DNA of 64,000 bases. Origin: Lolium rigidum (lineage: Eukaryota; Streptophyta; Magnoliopsida; Poales; Poaceae). Each line of letters starts with the position of its first letter. Positions within the stretch are counted from its first letter, which is position 1. This document shows positions 1 to 10,621 of the stretch, in pieces. The notes under the pieces are model-generated. The model saw only the letters and a program-made list of their open reading frames with translations, ran no database searches and was not told where the DNA came from. The stretch covers positions 32,172,256 to 32,236,255 of the forward strand of contig NC_061508.1 of NCBI RefSeq assembly GCF_022539505.1, written 5' to 3'. The position numbers and the translations under genes were made by a program.

Positions 1-1380
1 CACAAGCTTGGGAAAGAATGAAATCTTTGGTTAAAAATTGCCCAACCCATGGACTGACTACTTGGATGATCATCCAAACCTTTTATGCAGGATTGAATTT
101 TTCTTCGCGGAACCTATTGGATTCAGCTGCTGGAGGTACCTTTATGTCCATCACTCTTGGTGAAGCAACAAAGCTTCTTGATAATATGATGATTAATTAC
201 TCTGAATGGCACACGGAAAGAGCTCCACAAGGTAAGAAGGTAAATTCTGTCGAAGAAACCTCTTCCTTGAGTGATAAGATTGATGCTATTATGTCTATGC
301 TTGTGAATGATAGGACTAATGTTGATCCTAATAATGTTCCGTTAGCTTCATTGGTTGCTCAAGAAGAACATGTTGATGTAAACTTCATTAAAAATAATAA
401 TTTCAACAAGAATGCTTATCGGAACAATTCTAGTAACAACTATAGGCCATATCCTTATAATAATGGTAACGGTTATGGTAATTCTTATGGGAATTCTTAC
501 AACAATAATAGGAACACACCCCTGGACTTGAAGCTATGCTTAAAGAATTTATTAGTACACAAACCGCTTTTAACAAATCTGTTGAAGAAAAGCTTGGGAA
601 AATTGATATACTTGCTTCTAAAGTCGATAGTCTTGTCGTCGATGTTGATCTTTTGAAATCGAAAGTTATGCCTAATGAAAATCATAATAATAAAATTGTT
701 ACTACAGCAAATTCCATCCAAGTTAGAATTAATGAGAATATAAGATTGATGGCCGAATTGCGTGCCAGGTGGGAGAAAGAAGAAAATGCTAAAGAAGATA
801 ATATAGCTAAAGTTTGGACTATTACCACCACTAGCAATGCTAATGCTCCACATGTTGCTGCACCTCCTACTAATAATGTTAAAAGAATTGGTGTTGGCAA
901 TGTTTCCACTTCTAATCCAAAGCCTGCAAAACTGTCGGAAACTGCTAAAACTGCTGAAACTGCCTGTGATAAAACTGCTGAAATGTTTTCCAACATTGGG
1001 GATGATGATCCCATTGCTTTAGATTATAACGGTTTGGATTTTGATGATTGCCACATCTCTGAAGTTATAAAGTTCTTACAAAAACTTGCTAAGAGTCCTA
1101 ATGCTAGTGCTATAAACTTGGCTTTCACAAAACATATTACAAATGCTCTCATAAAAGCTAGAGAAGAGAAACTAGAACGTGAAGCTTCTATTCCTAGGAA
1201 GCTAGAGGATGGTTGGGAGCCCATCATTAAGATGAAGGTCAATGACTTTGATTGTAATGCTTTATGTGATCTTGGTGCAAGTATTTCCGTTATGCCTAAG
1301 AAAATTTATAATATGCTTGACTTGCCATCATTGAAAAATTGTTATTTAGATGTTAATCTTGTTGATTACACGAACAAATA
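1..1380 (+). pseudogene. Ty3/gypsy gag-protease fragment (Athila/Sabrina-like)
   Basis: This is the 3' part of a retrotransposon gag followed by the start of its protease; the 5' end lies outside the window. From position 18 the frame encodes a retrotransposon gag capsid segment, with WERMKSLVKNCPTHGL-like and SEWHTER motifs, followed by an Asn/Tyr-rich tail. Near 520-536 the frame changes: a run that should read as two proline codons is one C short. The second frame (536-1381) continues through a coiled, charged linker to an aspartic protease core with the active-site motif DLGAS near position 1268. Reverse transcriptase, integrase and RNase H are absent, because the sequence stops at the junction with inverted LTR material. 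The lineage call rests on the gag and protease style and is inference. Confidence 0.8.
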
Positions 1381-1413
1381 GAAAATTGTTATTTAGATGT
1401 TAATCTTGTTGAT
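1334..1413 (+). repeat. Direct duplication at the gag-pro / inverted LTR junction
   Basis: About 33 bases beginning gaaaattgttatttag occur twice, the second copy directly after the protease reading frame ends. The second copy runs into LTR sequence in the opposite orientation, so the duplication marks the rearrangement breakpoint. Confidence 0.75.
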
Positions 1414-2769
1414 CACATAACAGAATAAATAGATAGATGCTAGACTCTACACTCTCTTGTTGGATGATGAACACCACTAACTGTGTAGGATTACACGAAC
1501 CCTCAATGCCGGAGTTAACAAGCTCCACAATATTCGATGTTCATATTTAAATAACCTTAGAGTGCACGACGAGATCAACATAACCAAACCAAGTACTAAT
1601 ATAGCATGCGATCGTCACCTTCATGCTACGAAAGGAGGCATAGATCACATCAATACCATCATAGCAATAGTTAACTTCATAATCTACAAGAGATCACAAT
1701 CATAGCCTACGCCAAGTACTACACGATGCACACACTCGTCACCATTACACCGTGCGGGAGGAATAAACTACTTTAATAACATCACTAGAGTAGCACACGG
1801 ATAAATTGTGATACAAAACACATTGCAATCATAAAGGGATATAAATAAGCACTTCACTATGCCATTCATAACGGTGAGTAAGTATTCTGTGAAATATAGC
1901 CTAAGAGACCNNNNNNNNNNNNNNNNNNNNNNNNNNNNNNNNNNNNNNNNNNNNNNNNNNNNNNNNNNNNNNNNNNNNNNNNNNNNNNNNNNNNNNNNNN
2001 NNNNNNNNNNTTCGTCCAATTAGAGAATATTTCCTTACTAGGATTTTGAAACCAAAAACGACGAAAACGACAAGCGGCTCTTCGGCATCTCGTCAATAGG
2101 TTAGTGTAGGAAAATGCATAATAATGACATATAATGTGTATAAAACATGTGAGTATCATCATAAAAGTAGCATGGAACATCAGAAATTATAGATACGTTT
2201 GGGACGTATCAAGCATCCCCAAGCTTAGTTCCTACTCGCCCTCGAGTAGGTAAACGATAACAAAGATAATTTACTGAAGTGACATGCTATCATAATCTTG
2301 ATCATACTATTGTAAAGCATATGAGATGAATACAGCGATTCGAAGCAATGATGAAGATAATGAGTAAACTAATGAATCATATAGCAAAGACTTTTCATGA
2401 ATAATACTTTCAAGACAAGCATCAATAAGACTTGCATAAGAGTTACTCATAAAGCAATAGATTCAAAGTAAAGGTATTGAAGCAACACAAAGGAAGATAT
2501 AAGTTTCAGCGGTTGCTTTCAACTTCAACATATTTATCTCATGGATATTTGTCAACACAAAGTAATATAACAAGTGCAATAGGTAAACATGTAAGAATCA
2601 ATGCACACAGTTGACACAAGTGTTTGCTTCTGGGGTAGAAAGAATAGGTGAACTGACTCAACAATAAAGTAGAAGAAAGGCCCTTCGCAGAGGGAAGCAT
2701 TGATTACTATATTTGTGCTAGAGCTTTTCATTTTGAAAACAAGAAACAATTTTGTCAACGGTAGTAATA
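1409..2769 (-). mobile_element. Inverted fragment of the same LTR family as 5,324-12,354
   Basis: Read on the minus strand, 2,769 down to about 2,212 matches the 3' internal region of the complete element (about 10,090-10,621), including the polypurine-type aagcttggggatgc motif. From 2,211 down to 1,409 it matches the first about 1,300 bases of that element's LTR, starting TGATACGT. The LTR 3' end is missing. The piece stops abruptly at 2,769, where unrelated sequence starts. Several substitutions and indels separate it from the complete copy. Confidence 0.85.
1911..2010. other. Assembly gap (100 N)
   Basis: Exactly 100 N. The flanks align to LTR positions equivalent to 5,527 and 6,139 of the complete copy. 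The gap therefore stands for roughly 610 bases of GC-rich LTR promoter sequence, and its length is nominal. Confidence 0.95.
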
Positions 2770-3387
2770 AGGGATTTCTATTTTCGTGCCCTCGGGTCCT
2801 TAGTTGTACTCAGTTTTCCCCAGCTCCTTAGTTTTTGCTTAGTTTTCCCCAAGCCCTTGTCTGAACCCGCAGAAGGAGCTCGGACGGAAGGAATCCGTTA
2901 AGTTGACCGTTCCGGTCTTTGATGAGTGGGGTCGTGTCGTTTGTGGGAGTCGCGTCGTGTGGGACCGCGTCGTGTGGGGGCTGGTAGGAAGGGACCGCGT
3001 GGGACAGGGACGAGACCATGTTTGTAGGGGCCGTAGCGTGTGGAGCCGTGTGGGTCCGGGATGGGAGCACGAGTGGTTTACTCGTCTCTTTCGCCCCGAG
3101 TTAGCGAGTTTTCAATGTACCTTTTTCCTCTCTCTCGCTCGATCTCATTCATATTTGATAGCCCAAATTGGTAGCAAATCTAGAGCGACTTGTCCTTCTG
3201 TTTTTTAACGCCATTCATTTCTTTATGCCTTCGTTTTTACCCAATCGGGTAGGAAATCTAGGGCACAAATCCGGGAGAGAAAATATAGGATAAGGCGCAT
3301 ACAGCAACCAACATAGCATAGATATATTCAGGACAGATCCAAAAGTAGTACCGAATAGATCCAACATAAGCTACATTTTACATGAAT

Positions 3388-3780
3388 TTAAGCTGCTCTA
3401 CGAATAGAGCGAGTCACATACAGAAGAGTGCGGTAGGCACGTTCAACGCCTCCGGGTAGCGCGTGTGACTCGCTTGGAGGTTGCGCGGAGTGAATCCCAA
3501 GTGCTTTGTGTTTGGCCATGTACGCATGCACGTTCACGGTCCTTCCAACTCTAGCGCCACATCTGCCAATGGATTCCGGCATGGTTCACCGGGAGTTGAA
3601 GTCGGTGGCGCGGAGCTTCTGTTGCGGAAGGGCACTTGTAAATGCCTCGAGCAAAGGGGCCATCGTAATGGCCGGACTGCACGGCCTCCGAGGACGTGGC
3701 GAGTCTTGGTGTGGAAGGACTCGTTCGTCGTTGTCAACTCGTCACTTTCTGCACTTTGTGTCACGTAGCACCAAAGATCG
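3388..3780 (-). pseudogene. Degraded zinc-finger-like fragment, possibly zf-XS type
   Basis: On the minus strand, successive frames give the pieces GPFARGIYKCP, then CRNPLADVAL, then ESIGRCGARVGRTVNVHAYM followed by AKHKALGIH. The order of a Cys-Pro start, a His-rich centre and a terminal KHxALG block resembles the zf-XS domain found upstream of XS domains in SGS3-like plant proteins. At least two frame changes and in-frame stops make it non-functional. The family assignment is weak pattern recognition; an unrelated captured exon is the alternative. Confidence 0.3.
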
Positions 3781-4044
3781 TGCAAAAAAAGTGGAGTCCA
3801 ATTGCAACGATGATGGAGCAGAGTGAACAAAAAATCATGCATGATAATATGGGCTCAAAGAAAAGAGGTAGCCTGGATTACATTGGACACACTTATATCC
3901 AGGATTTGAGTCGGCAAACCAAAGATCATGCACAACAAATTTGTACACACCAATTGTTCTATCGACCAAGACCACAGATCAATTTGATGCCCAAATATTC
4001 ATCATCATCGGCACAAATCTTAAACGAAAAGCAAATCACAAACA

Positions 4045-4180
4045 CTAATAACGCAAGATCTAACACAAAAGGATCGAACTAGGAGCGAATGACATTAATA
4101 ACGCAAGATCCAACACAAAAGGATTGAACTAGAGACAGACGAACCGTAATAACGCTAGATCTAACACAAAATGATTGAAA
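4045..4180 (+). repeat. Three imperfect tandem copies of a taataacgcaagatctaaca unit
   Basis: The unit, taataacgc(a/t)agat(c)(t/c)aacacaaaa followed by ggat(c/t)gaac, starts near 4,048, 4,094 and 4,147, giving a period of roughly 50 bases. It has no coding potential and lies in an intron-like AT-rich stretch of the element above. Confidence 0.7.
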
Positions 4181-5089
4181 TGAGATAAGAACAAGGGAGA
4201 CAAAGGGTTACCTCCGGCTCGTTGTCGATGATGCGCCGGTGTCGTAGGGGTTCTCCGTCGCGTCGTATTCTGCTGGGTCGTACGGGTCCCCAGCGACGCG
4301 GAGCGGGTAGTGCGGCGGCGATGCGCCGGCGCTGCGTTGGAAGAGCGGCGAGGGGGGCACGGACGGGCGCGGCCGATCCGCCGGCTGCTACGTTAGACGA
4401 GGACGCAGGAGCTGGACGGCAGGGCGGCGGCCGTCCGCCGGCGGCTACGTTGGAAGCGAGCGACGCAGGGGCTGAAGCGGGCGGCGGCCGTGCGCCGCGC
4501 TACGTTGGACGGCGACGGGGCTCTGGGCGGGGCGGCCGGCTGATGTGCGCACAATGGGCATCTCATTCTTCTCCATCGCCGGCGGTTTTCTTCGGGGGTT
4601 TTTCTTCGGTTGTGGAGAAGATGATGGGACGGGGAGGCGGTTGCGGTGAGCCGGTAGGAACGTCGTCGAGGGAGAGAAAGAGGGCTCTATAAAGACGAAG
4701 GTGGCGTGTCACTGCAGCACGCGTCCCGCTATGCTCGGTTGCGGCGTGCACCGCTCACGAGTCTACTGCAGGACGTTTGGTGTACTCGGTTATAACCTCG
4801 GGCCTTATCAGAAATTTATCTGCGCCATCGGTTTTCCCCTCGAGGACTTAGGCCGGCAAGTGCAATATACTCGGTTTCACCCTCAAGTAGGCTGGTCCTC
4901 GAGAGAGTCAACAAATGAGATTAACATAGCTAATTGAGTCATTTCATATGCAAAAAAATCAAAAAAATAAAAACATAGTGGCAACTACTCATGGAGTCTT
5001 CCTCACGCTTCCTGCCACCTAGAAAACCTTAACAAACTATAAATCAGTTTTACCACAAATTGCCACTTCTCGGAATCACTAGTGTAGCT

Positions 5090-5318
5090 ATGAAGATGAT
5101 TGGTTTTCCACCCAAACCCCTTTGCAAAACCTTTGCATCATTGCATAGTGTTGACCTCTCCACCACGATTAGTTCGAGTGAGAGACCGTGAGCTTGTTAC
5201 TCTTGGAGGGAGACCTCCTAGTTGGCTTGGTGATTGGTGCTCCGGTGATCTCTTCAAGAAGATTGTGAAGAGGCCGGGGCTTCTCCTTCGTGGAGCTTGT
5301 GAAGTGGTTGTGGAGCTT
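5090..5318 (+). mobile_element. Ty1/copia LTR remnant, left part
   Basis: This stretch and 12,360-12,808 read as one LTR interrupted by the element at 5,324-12,354. The join is proven by the duplicated target gccat. The left limit is a guess; no clear TG start was found. The stretch has no reading frame that looks like protein. Identification as copia depends on the right-hand part. Confidence 0.4.
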
Positions 5319-5323
5319 GCCAT

Positions 5324-7039
5324 TGATACGTCTCCGACGTATCGATAATTTCTTATGTTCTATGCCATATTATTGATGATACCTACATGTTTTATGCACA
5401 CTTTATGTCATATTCGTGCATTTTCTGGAACTAACCTACTAACAAGATGCCGAAGTGCCAGTTGCTGTTTTCTGCTGTTTTTAGTTTTAGAAATCCTAGT
5501 AACGAAATATTCTCGGAATTGGACGAAATCAAGACCCAGGTTCCTATTTTCACCGGAAGCATCCAGAACACCCGGGAAGGACCAGAGGGGGGCACCGGGC
5601 CCCCAGACCATAGGCCGGCGCGGCCCAGGCCCTGGCCGCGCCGCCATATGGTGTGGCCACCCCTTCGACCCTCCTGCGCCGCCTCTTCGCCTATTTAAAG
5701 CCTTCGTCGCGAAAACCCTGATACGAAGGACGAAAAAACCACGATACGGAAAACCTTCCAGAGCCGCCGCCATCGCGAAGCCAAGATGCGGGGACAGGAG
5801 TCTCTGTTCTGGCACCCTGCCGGAGCGGGGAAGTGCCCCGGAAGGCTTCTCCATCGACACCGCTGCCATCTCCACCGCCATCTTCATCACCGCTGCTGCT
5901 CCCATGAGGAGGAGTAGTTCTCCATCGAGGCTCGGGGCTGTACCGGTAGCTATGTGGTTCATCTCTCTCCTATGTACTTCAATACAATAATCTCATGAGC
6001 TGCCTTACATGATTGAGATTCATATGATGATGCTTGTAATCTAGATGTCATTGTGCTAGTCAAGTGAGTTTTACTTATGTGATCTCCGGAGACTCCTTGT
6101 CCCACGTGTGTAAAGGTGACAGTGTGTGCACCGTGTGGGTCTCTTAGGCTATATTTCACAGAATACTTACTCACTGTTATGAATGGCGTAGTGAAGTGCT
6201 TATTTATATCTCTTTATGATTGCAATGTGTTTTATATCACAATTTATCTATGTGCTACTCTAGCAATGTTATTAAAGTAGTTTTATTCCTCCTACACGGT
6301 GTAATGGTGACAGTGTGTGCATCCGTGTTAGTACTTGGCGTATGCTATGATCATGATCTCTTGTAGATTGTGAAGTTAACTATTGCTATGATAGTATTGA
6401 TGTGATCTATTCCTCCTACATAGTGTGAAGGTGACGAGTGTGCATCTTTGTGTTAGTACTTGGTTTAGTCGTGTTGATCTTTCTTGCACTCTAAGGTTAT
6501 TTAAATATGAACATTGAATTGTGGAGCTTGTTAACTCCGGCATTGAGGGTTCGTGTAATCCTACGCAATGTGTTCATCATCCAACAAGAGTGTAGAGTAT
6601 GCATTTATCTATTCTGTCATGTGATCAATGTTGAGAGTGTCCACTAGTGAAAGTCTAATCCCTAGGCCTTGTTCCTAAATATCGCTATCGCTGCTTGTTT
6701 ACTGTTTCTTCGCGTTACTCTTCTGCTGCGCTACTACTTGCTTGTTTACTTGTCCTGGGCAAAGCACTTTTCCGAGTGCCGTTGCTACTACTTATTTATA
6801 CCACCTGTATTTCACTATCTCTTCGCCGAACTAGTGCACCTATTAGGTGTGTTGGGGACACAAGAGACTTCTTGCTTTGTGGTTGCGGGGTTGCATGAGA
6901 GGGATATCTTTGACCTCTTCCTCCCTGAGTTCGATAAACCTTGGGTGATCCACTTAAGGGAAACTTGCTGCTGTTCTACAAACCTCTGCTCTTGGAGGCC
7001 CAACACCGTCTACAAGAATAGAAGCTCCCGTAGACATCA
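5324..7039 (+). repeat. 5' LTR of the LARD-like element
   Basis: 1,716 bp, beginning TGATACGTCTCC and ending GTAGACATCA. It contains a GC-rich promoter-like block at 5,560-5,960 and, near 6,840-7,000, a segment common in grass gypsy LTRs. Short open frames inside it are not genes. Confidence 0.9.
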
Positions 7040-7049
7040 AGCACTTTTC

Positions 7050-7067
7050 ACGGCGCCGTTGCTGGGA
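7050..7067 (+). other. Primer binding site, tRNA-Asp type
   Basis: acggcgccgttgctggga follows the LTR by 10 bases. Athila-like grass elements use a site complementary to the 3' end of tRNA-Asp (core ggcgccgttgc), and this is a slightly degenerate copy. A second ggcgccgttgc lies at 7,120-7,132. Confidence 0.6.
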
Positions 7068-7372
7068 GGAAAGGTAAAAAGGCACTCATACTTCGGTTCC
7101 AGTGTAACGACACTTTTCCGGCGCCGTTGCTTTGGGGAGATCAAGACACGCTGCAAGGGGAGTCTCCACTTCTCAATCTCTTTACTTTGTTTTTGTCTTG
7201 CTTTATTTTATTTACTACTTTGTTTGCTGCATTATATCAAAACACAAAAAAATTAGTTGCTAGCTTTACTTTATTTACTATCTTGTTTGCTATATCAAAA
7301 ACACAAAAAAATTAGTTACTTGTTTTACTTTACTTAATATCATGCATGTTTTTATTTCACTAGTTAAGCATA

Positions 7373-8025
7373 ATGGAAAACAACAAAAATATGAGAGATC
7401 TTTATGAACTTTATCTTGAATTAGGACATGATGTGTTTGAAGAGAGAATTAAAAAACACATGGAACTTTATATGCATGCTAATGGGAATGTTATTACTAT
7501 GGATGCTTTGAACACCATTGTTGCTAATGCTATGGAAAATTCTAAGCTTGGGGAAGCCGGCTCGATGAGCATGATCTTTTTAGTCCCCCAAGCATTGAGG
7601 AGAAAATTTTCTTTTATGATTACAATATGCCTCCTATATATGATGATAGCCACTTTGTTGAATTTGCTCCCACTACAACTAATAAAATTGATTATGCTTA
7701 CGTGGAGAGTAATAATTTTATGCATGAGACTCATGATAAGAATGCTTTATGTGATAGTTACATTGTTGAGTTTGCTCATGATGCTACTGAAAATTATTAT
7801 GAGAGAGTAAAATATGGTTGTAGAAATTTTCATGTTACTAAAATGCCTCTCTATGTGCTGAAATTTTTGAAGCTACACTTGTTTTATCTTCCTATGCTTG
7901 TTACTTTGCTCTTCATGAACTTGTTTATTTACAAGATTCCTATGCACAGGAAGCATGTTAGACTTAAATTTGTTTTGAATTTGCTTCTTGATGCTCTCTT
8001 TTGCTTCATACTCTATTTTTCATGA
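7373..8025 (+). pseudogene. Element-specific ORF of unknown function
   Basis: An ATG at 7,373 opens a frame rich in acidic and aromatic residues, beginning MENNKNMRDLYELYLELG. It shifts frame near 7,566, where one base appears lost after the GEAG codons, and continues from about 7,627 (MPPIYDD) to a stop at 8,025. Without the indel it would encode about 217 residues. There is no Cys-rich knuckle, protease or polymerase motif. The product is conserved-looking and hydrophobic at its C end, which includes LHLFYLPMLVTLLFM. It is not capsid as far as I can tell. It is the only candidate protein of the element; its role is unknown. Confidence 0.55.
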
Positions 8026-10606
8026 TTGCATCATTAAAACTGCTGAGCCCATCTTAATGGCTATAAAGAAAGAACTTCTTGGGAGACAACCCATGTTTTT
8101 ACTACAGTATTTTTGTTTTATATTTGTGTCTTGGAAGTTGTTTACTACTGTAGCAACCTCTCCTTATCTTAGTTTTGAGTTTTGTTGTGCCAAGTAAAGT
8201 CTTTGATAGAAAAGTAAGTACTAGATTTGGATTACTGCGCGGTTCCAGATTTCTTTGCTTGTCACGAATCTGGGTCTACCTCCCTGTAGGAAGCTCAGAA
8301 AATTAAGCCAATTTACGTGCATGATCCTCAGATATGTACGCAACTTTCATTCAATTTGAGCATTTTCATTTGAGCAAGTCTGGTGGCCTAATAAAATACA
8401 TCTTTACGGATCTGTTCTGTTTTGACAGATTCTGCCTTTTATTTCGCATTGCCTCTTTTGCTATGTTGGATGAATTTCTTTGATCCACTAATGTCCAGTA
8501 GCTTTATGCAATGTCCAGAAGTGTTAAGAATGATTGTGTCACCTCTGAACATGTGAATTTTTATTATGCACTAACCCTCTAACGAGTTGTTTCGAGTTTG
8601 GTGTGGAGGAAGTTTTCAAGGATCAAGAGAGGAGTATGATGCAATATGATCAAGGAGAGTGAAAGCTCTAAGCTTGGGGATGCCCCGGTGGTTCACCCCT
8701 GCATATTCTAAGAAGACTCAAGCGTCTAAGCTTGGGGATGCCCAAGGCATCCCCTTCTTCATCGACAACATTATCAGGTTCCTCCCCTGAAACTATATTT
8801 TTATTCCATCACATCTTATGTACTTTGCTTGGAGCGTCGGTTTGTTTTTGTTTTTTTGTTTTGTTTGAATAAAATGGATCCTAGCATTCACTTTATGGGA
8901 GAGAGACACGCTCCGCTGTAGCATATGGACAAGTATGTCCTTAGGCTCTACTCATAGTATTCATGGCGAAGTTTCTTCTTCGTTAAATTGTTATATGGTT
9001 GGAATTGGAAAATGCTACATGTAGTTATTCTAAAATGTCTTGGATAATTTGATACTTGGCAATTGTTGTGCTCATGTTTAAGCTCTTGCATCATATACTT
9101 TGCACCCATTAATGAAGAAATACTTAGAGCTTGCTAATTTGGTTTGCATATTTGGTTTCTCTAGAGTCTAGATAACATCTAGTATTGAGTTTTGAACAAC
9201 AAGGAAGACGGTATGGAGTCTTATAATGTTTACAATATGTCTTTTATGTGAGTTTTGCTGTACCGTTCATCCTTGTGTTTGTTTCAAATAACCTTGCTAG
9301 CCTAAACCTTGTATCGAGAGGGAATACTTCTCATGCATCCAAAAATACTTGAGCCAACCACTATGCCATTTGTGTCCACCATACCTACCTACTACATGGT
9401 ATTTATCCGCCATTCCAAAGTAAATTGCTTGAGTGCTACCTTTAAAATTCCATCATTCACCTTTGCAATATATAGCTCATGGGACAAATAGCTTAAAAAC
9501 TATTGTGGTATTGAATATGTACTTATGCACTTTATCTCTTATTAAGTTGCTTGTTGTGCGATAACCATGCTTACGGGGACGCCATCAACTATTCTTTGTT
9601 CAATATCATGTGAGTTGCTATGCATGTCCGTCTTGTCTGAAGTAAGAGAGATCTACCACCCTTATGGTTGGAGCATGCATATTGTTAGAGAAGAACATTG
9701 GGCCGCTAACTAAAGCCATGATTCATGGTGGAAGTTTCGAGTTTTGGACATATATCCTCAATCTCATATGAGAATAATAATTGTTGCCACATGCTTATGC
9801 ATTAAAGAGGAGTCCATTATCTGTTGTCCATGTTGTCCCGGTATGGATGTCTAAGTTGAGAATAATCAAAAGCGAGAAATCCAAAATGCGAGCTTTCTCC
9901 TTAGACCTTTGTACGGGCGGCATGGAGGTACCCCATTGTGACACTTGGTTAAAACATGTGCATTGCAAAGATCCAGGTAGTCCAAGTTAATTAGGACAAG
10001 GTGCGGGCACTATTAGTATACTATGCATGAGGCTTGCAACTTGTAAGATATAATGTACATAACTCATATGCTTTATTACTACCGTTGACAAAATTGTTTC
10101 ATGTTTTCAAAATAAAAGCTCTAGCACAAATATAGCAATCGATGCTTTCCTCTTTGAAGGACCATTCTTTTACTTTTATGTTGAGTCAGTTCACCTATCT
10201 CTCTCCACCTCAAGAAGCAAACACTTGTGTGAAGCTGTGCATTGATTCCTACATACTTGCATATGGTACTTGTTATATTACTCTATGTTGACTATTATCC
10301 ATGAGATATACATGTTACAAGTTGAAAGCAACCGCTGAAACTTAATCTTCCTTTGTGTTGCTTCAATACCTTTACTTTGATTTATTGCTTTATGAGTTAA
10401 CTCTTATGCAAGACTTATTGATGCTTGTCTTGAAGTACTATTCATGAAAAGTCTTTGCTTTATGATTCACTTGTTTACTCATGACATTACCATTGTTTTG
10501 ATCGCTGCATCCACTACATATGTTTACAAATAGTATGATCAAGGTTATGATGGCATATCACTTCAGAAATTATCTTTCGTTTTACCTGCTCGGGACGAGC
10601 AGAACT
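8026..10606 (+). other. Non-coding interior of the LARD-like element
   Basis: AT-rich, with no frame longer than about 70 codons that looks real. Two extra copies of the polypurine-type motif aagcttggggatgc lie at 8,670-8,683 and 8,728-8,741. The 3' part (about 10,090-10,621) is the segment shared with the inverted fragment at 2,212-2,769. Confidence 0.8.
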
Positions 10607-10621
10607 AAGCTTGGGGATGCT
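10607..10621 (+). other. Polypurine tract of the LARD-like element
   Basis: aagcttggggatgct lies directly before the 3' LTR start TGATACG and is the expected plus-strand primer position. Confidence 0.7.

Larger units (their letters stand above)
2770..4920. mobile_element. Probable class II (Mutator-like) element, boundaries uncertain
   Basis: The sequence begins abruptly inside the inverted LTR element with gggatttctattttcgtgcc, then repeats a ctcagttttcccc motif (2,810-2,860). Related actcggttttcccc and actcggtttcaccc motifs return near 4,780-4,890. Grass Mutator-like elements often have long GC-variable termini of this kind, but I could not find a clean matching inverted end or a target-site duplication. 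Between the ends lie host-gene-like pieces on the minus strand (see 3,388-3,780) and a GC-rich exon-like block (4,205-4,690) with a minus-strand splice-donor-like AG|GTAACC at about 4,211. This is compatible with a Pack-type element carrying captured fragments. Confidence 0.35.

Noticed and set aside
5408..5962. 184-codon minus-strand frame in the 5' LTR of the LARD-like element
   Set aside because: It falls in the GC-rich LTR promoter block and recurs, broken, in the 3' LTR; no protein features.
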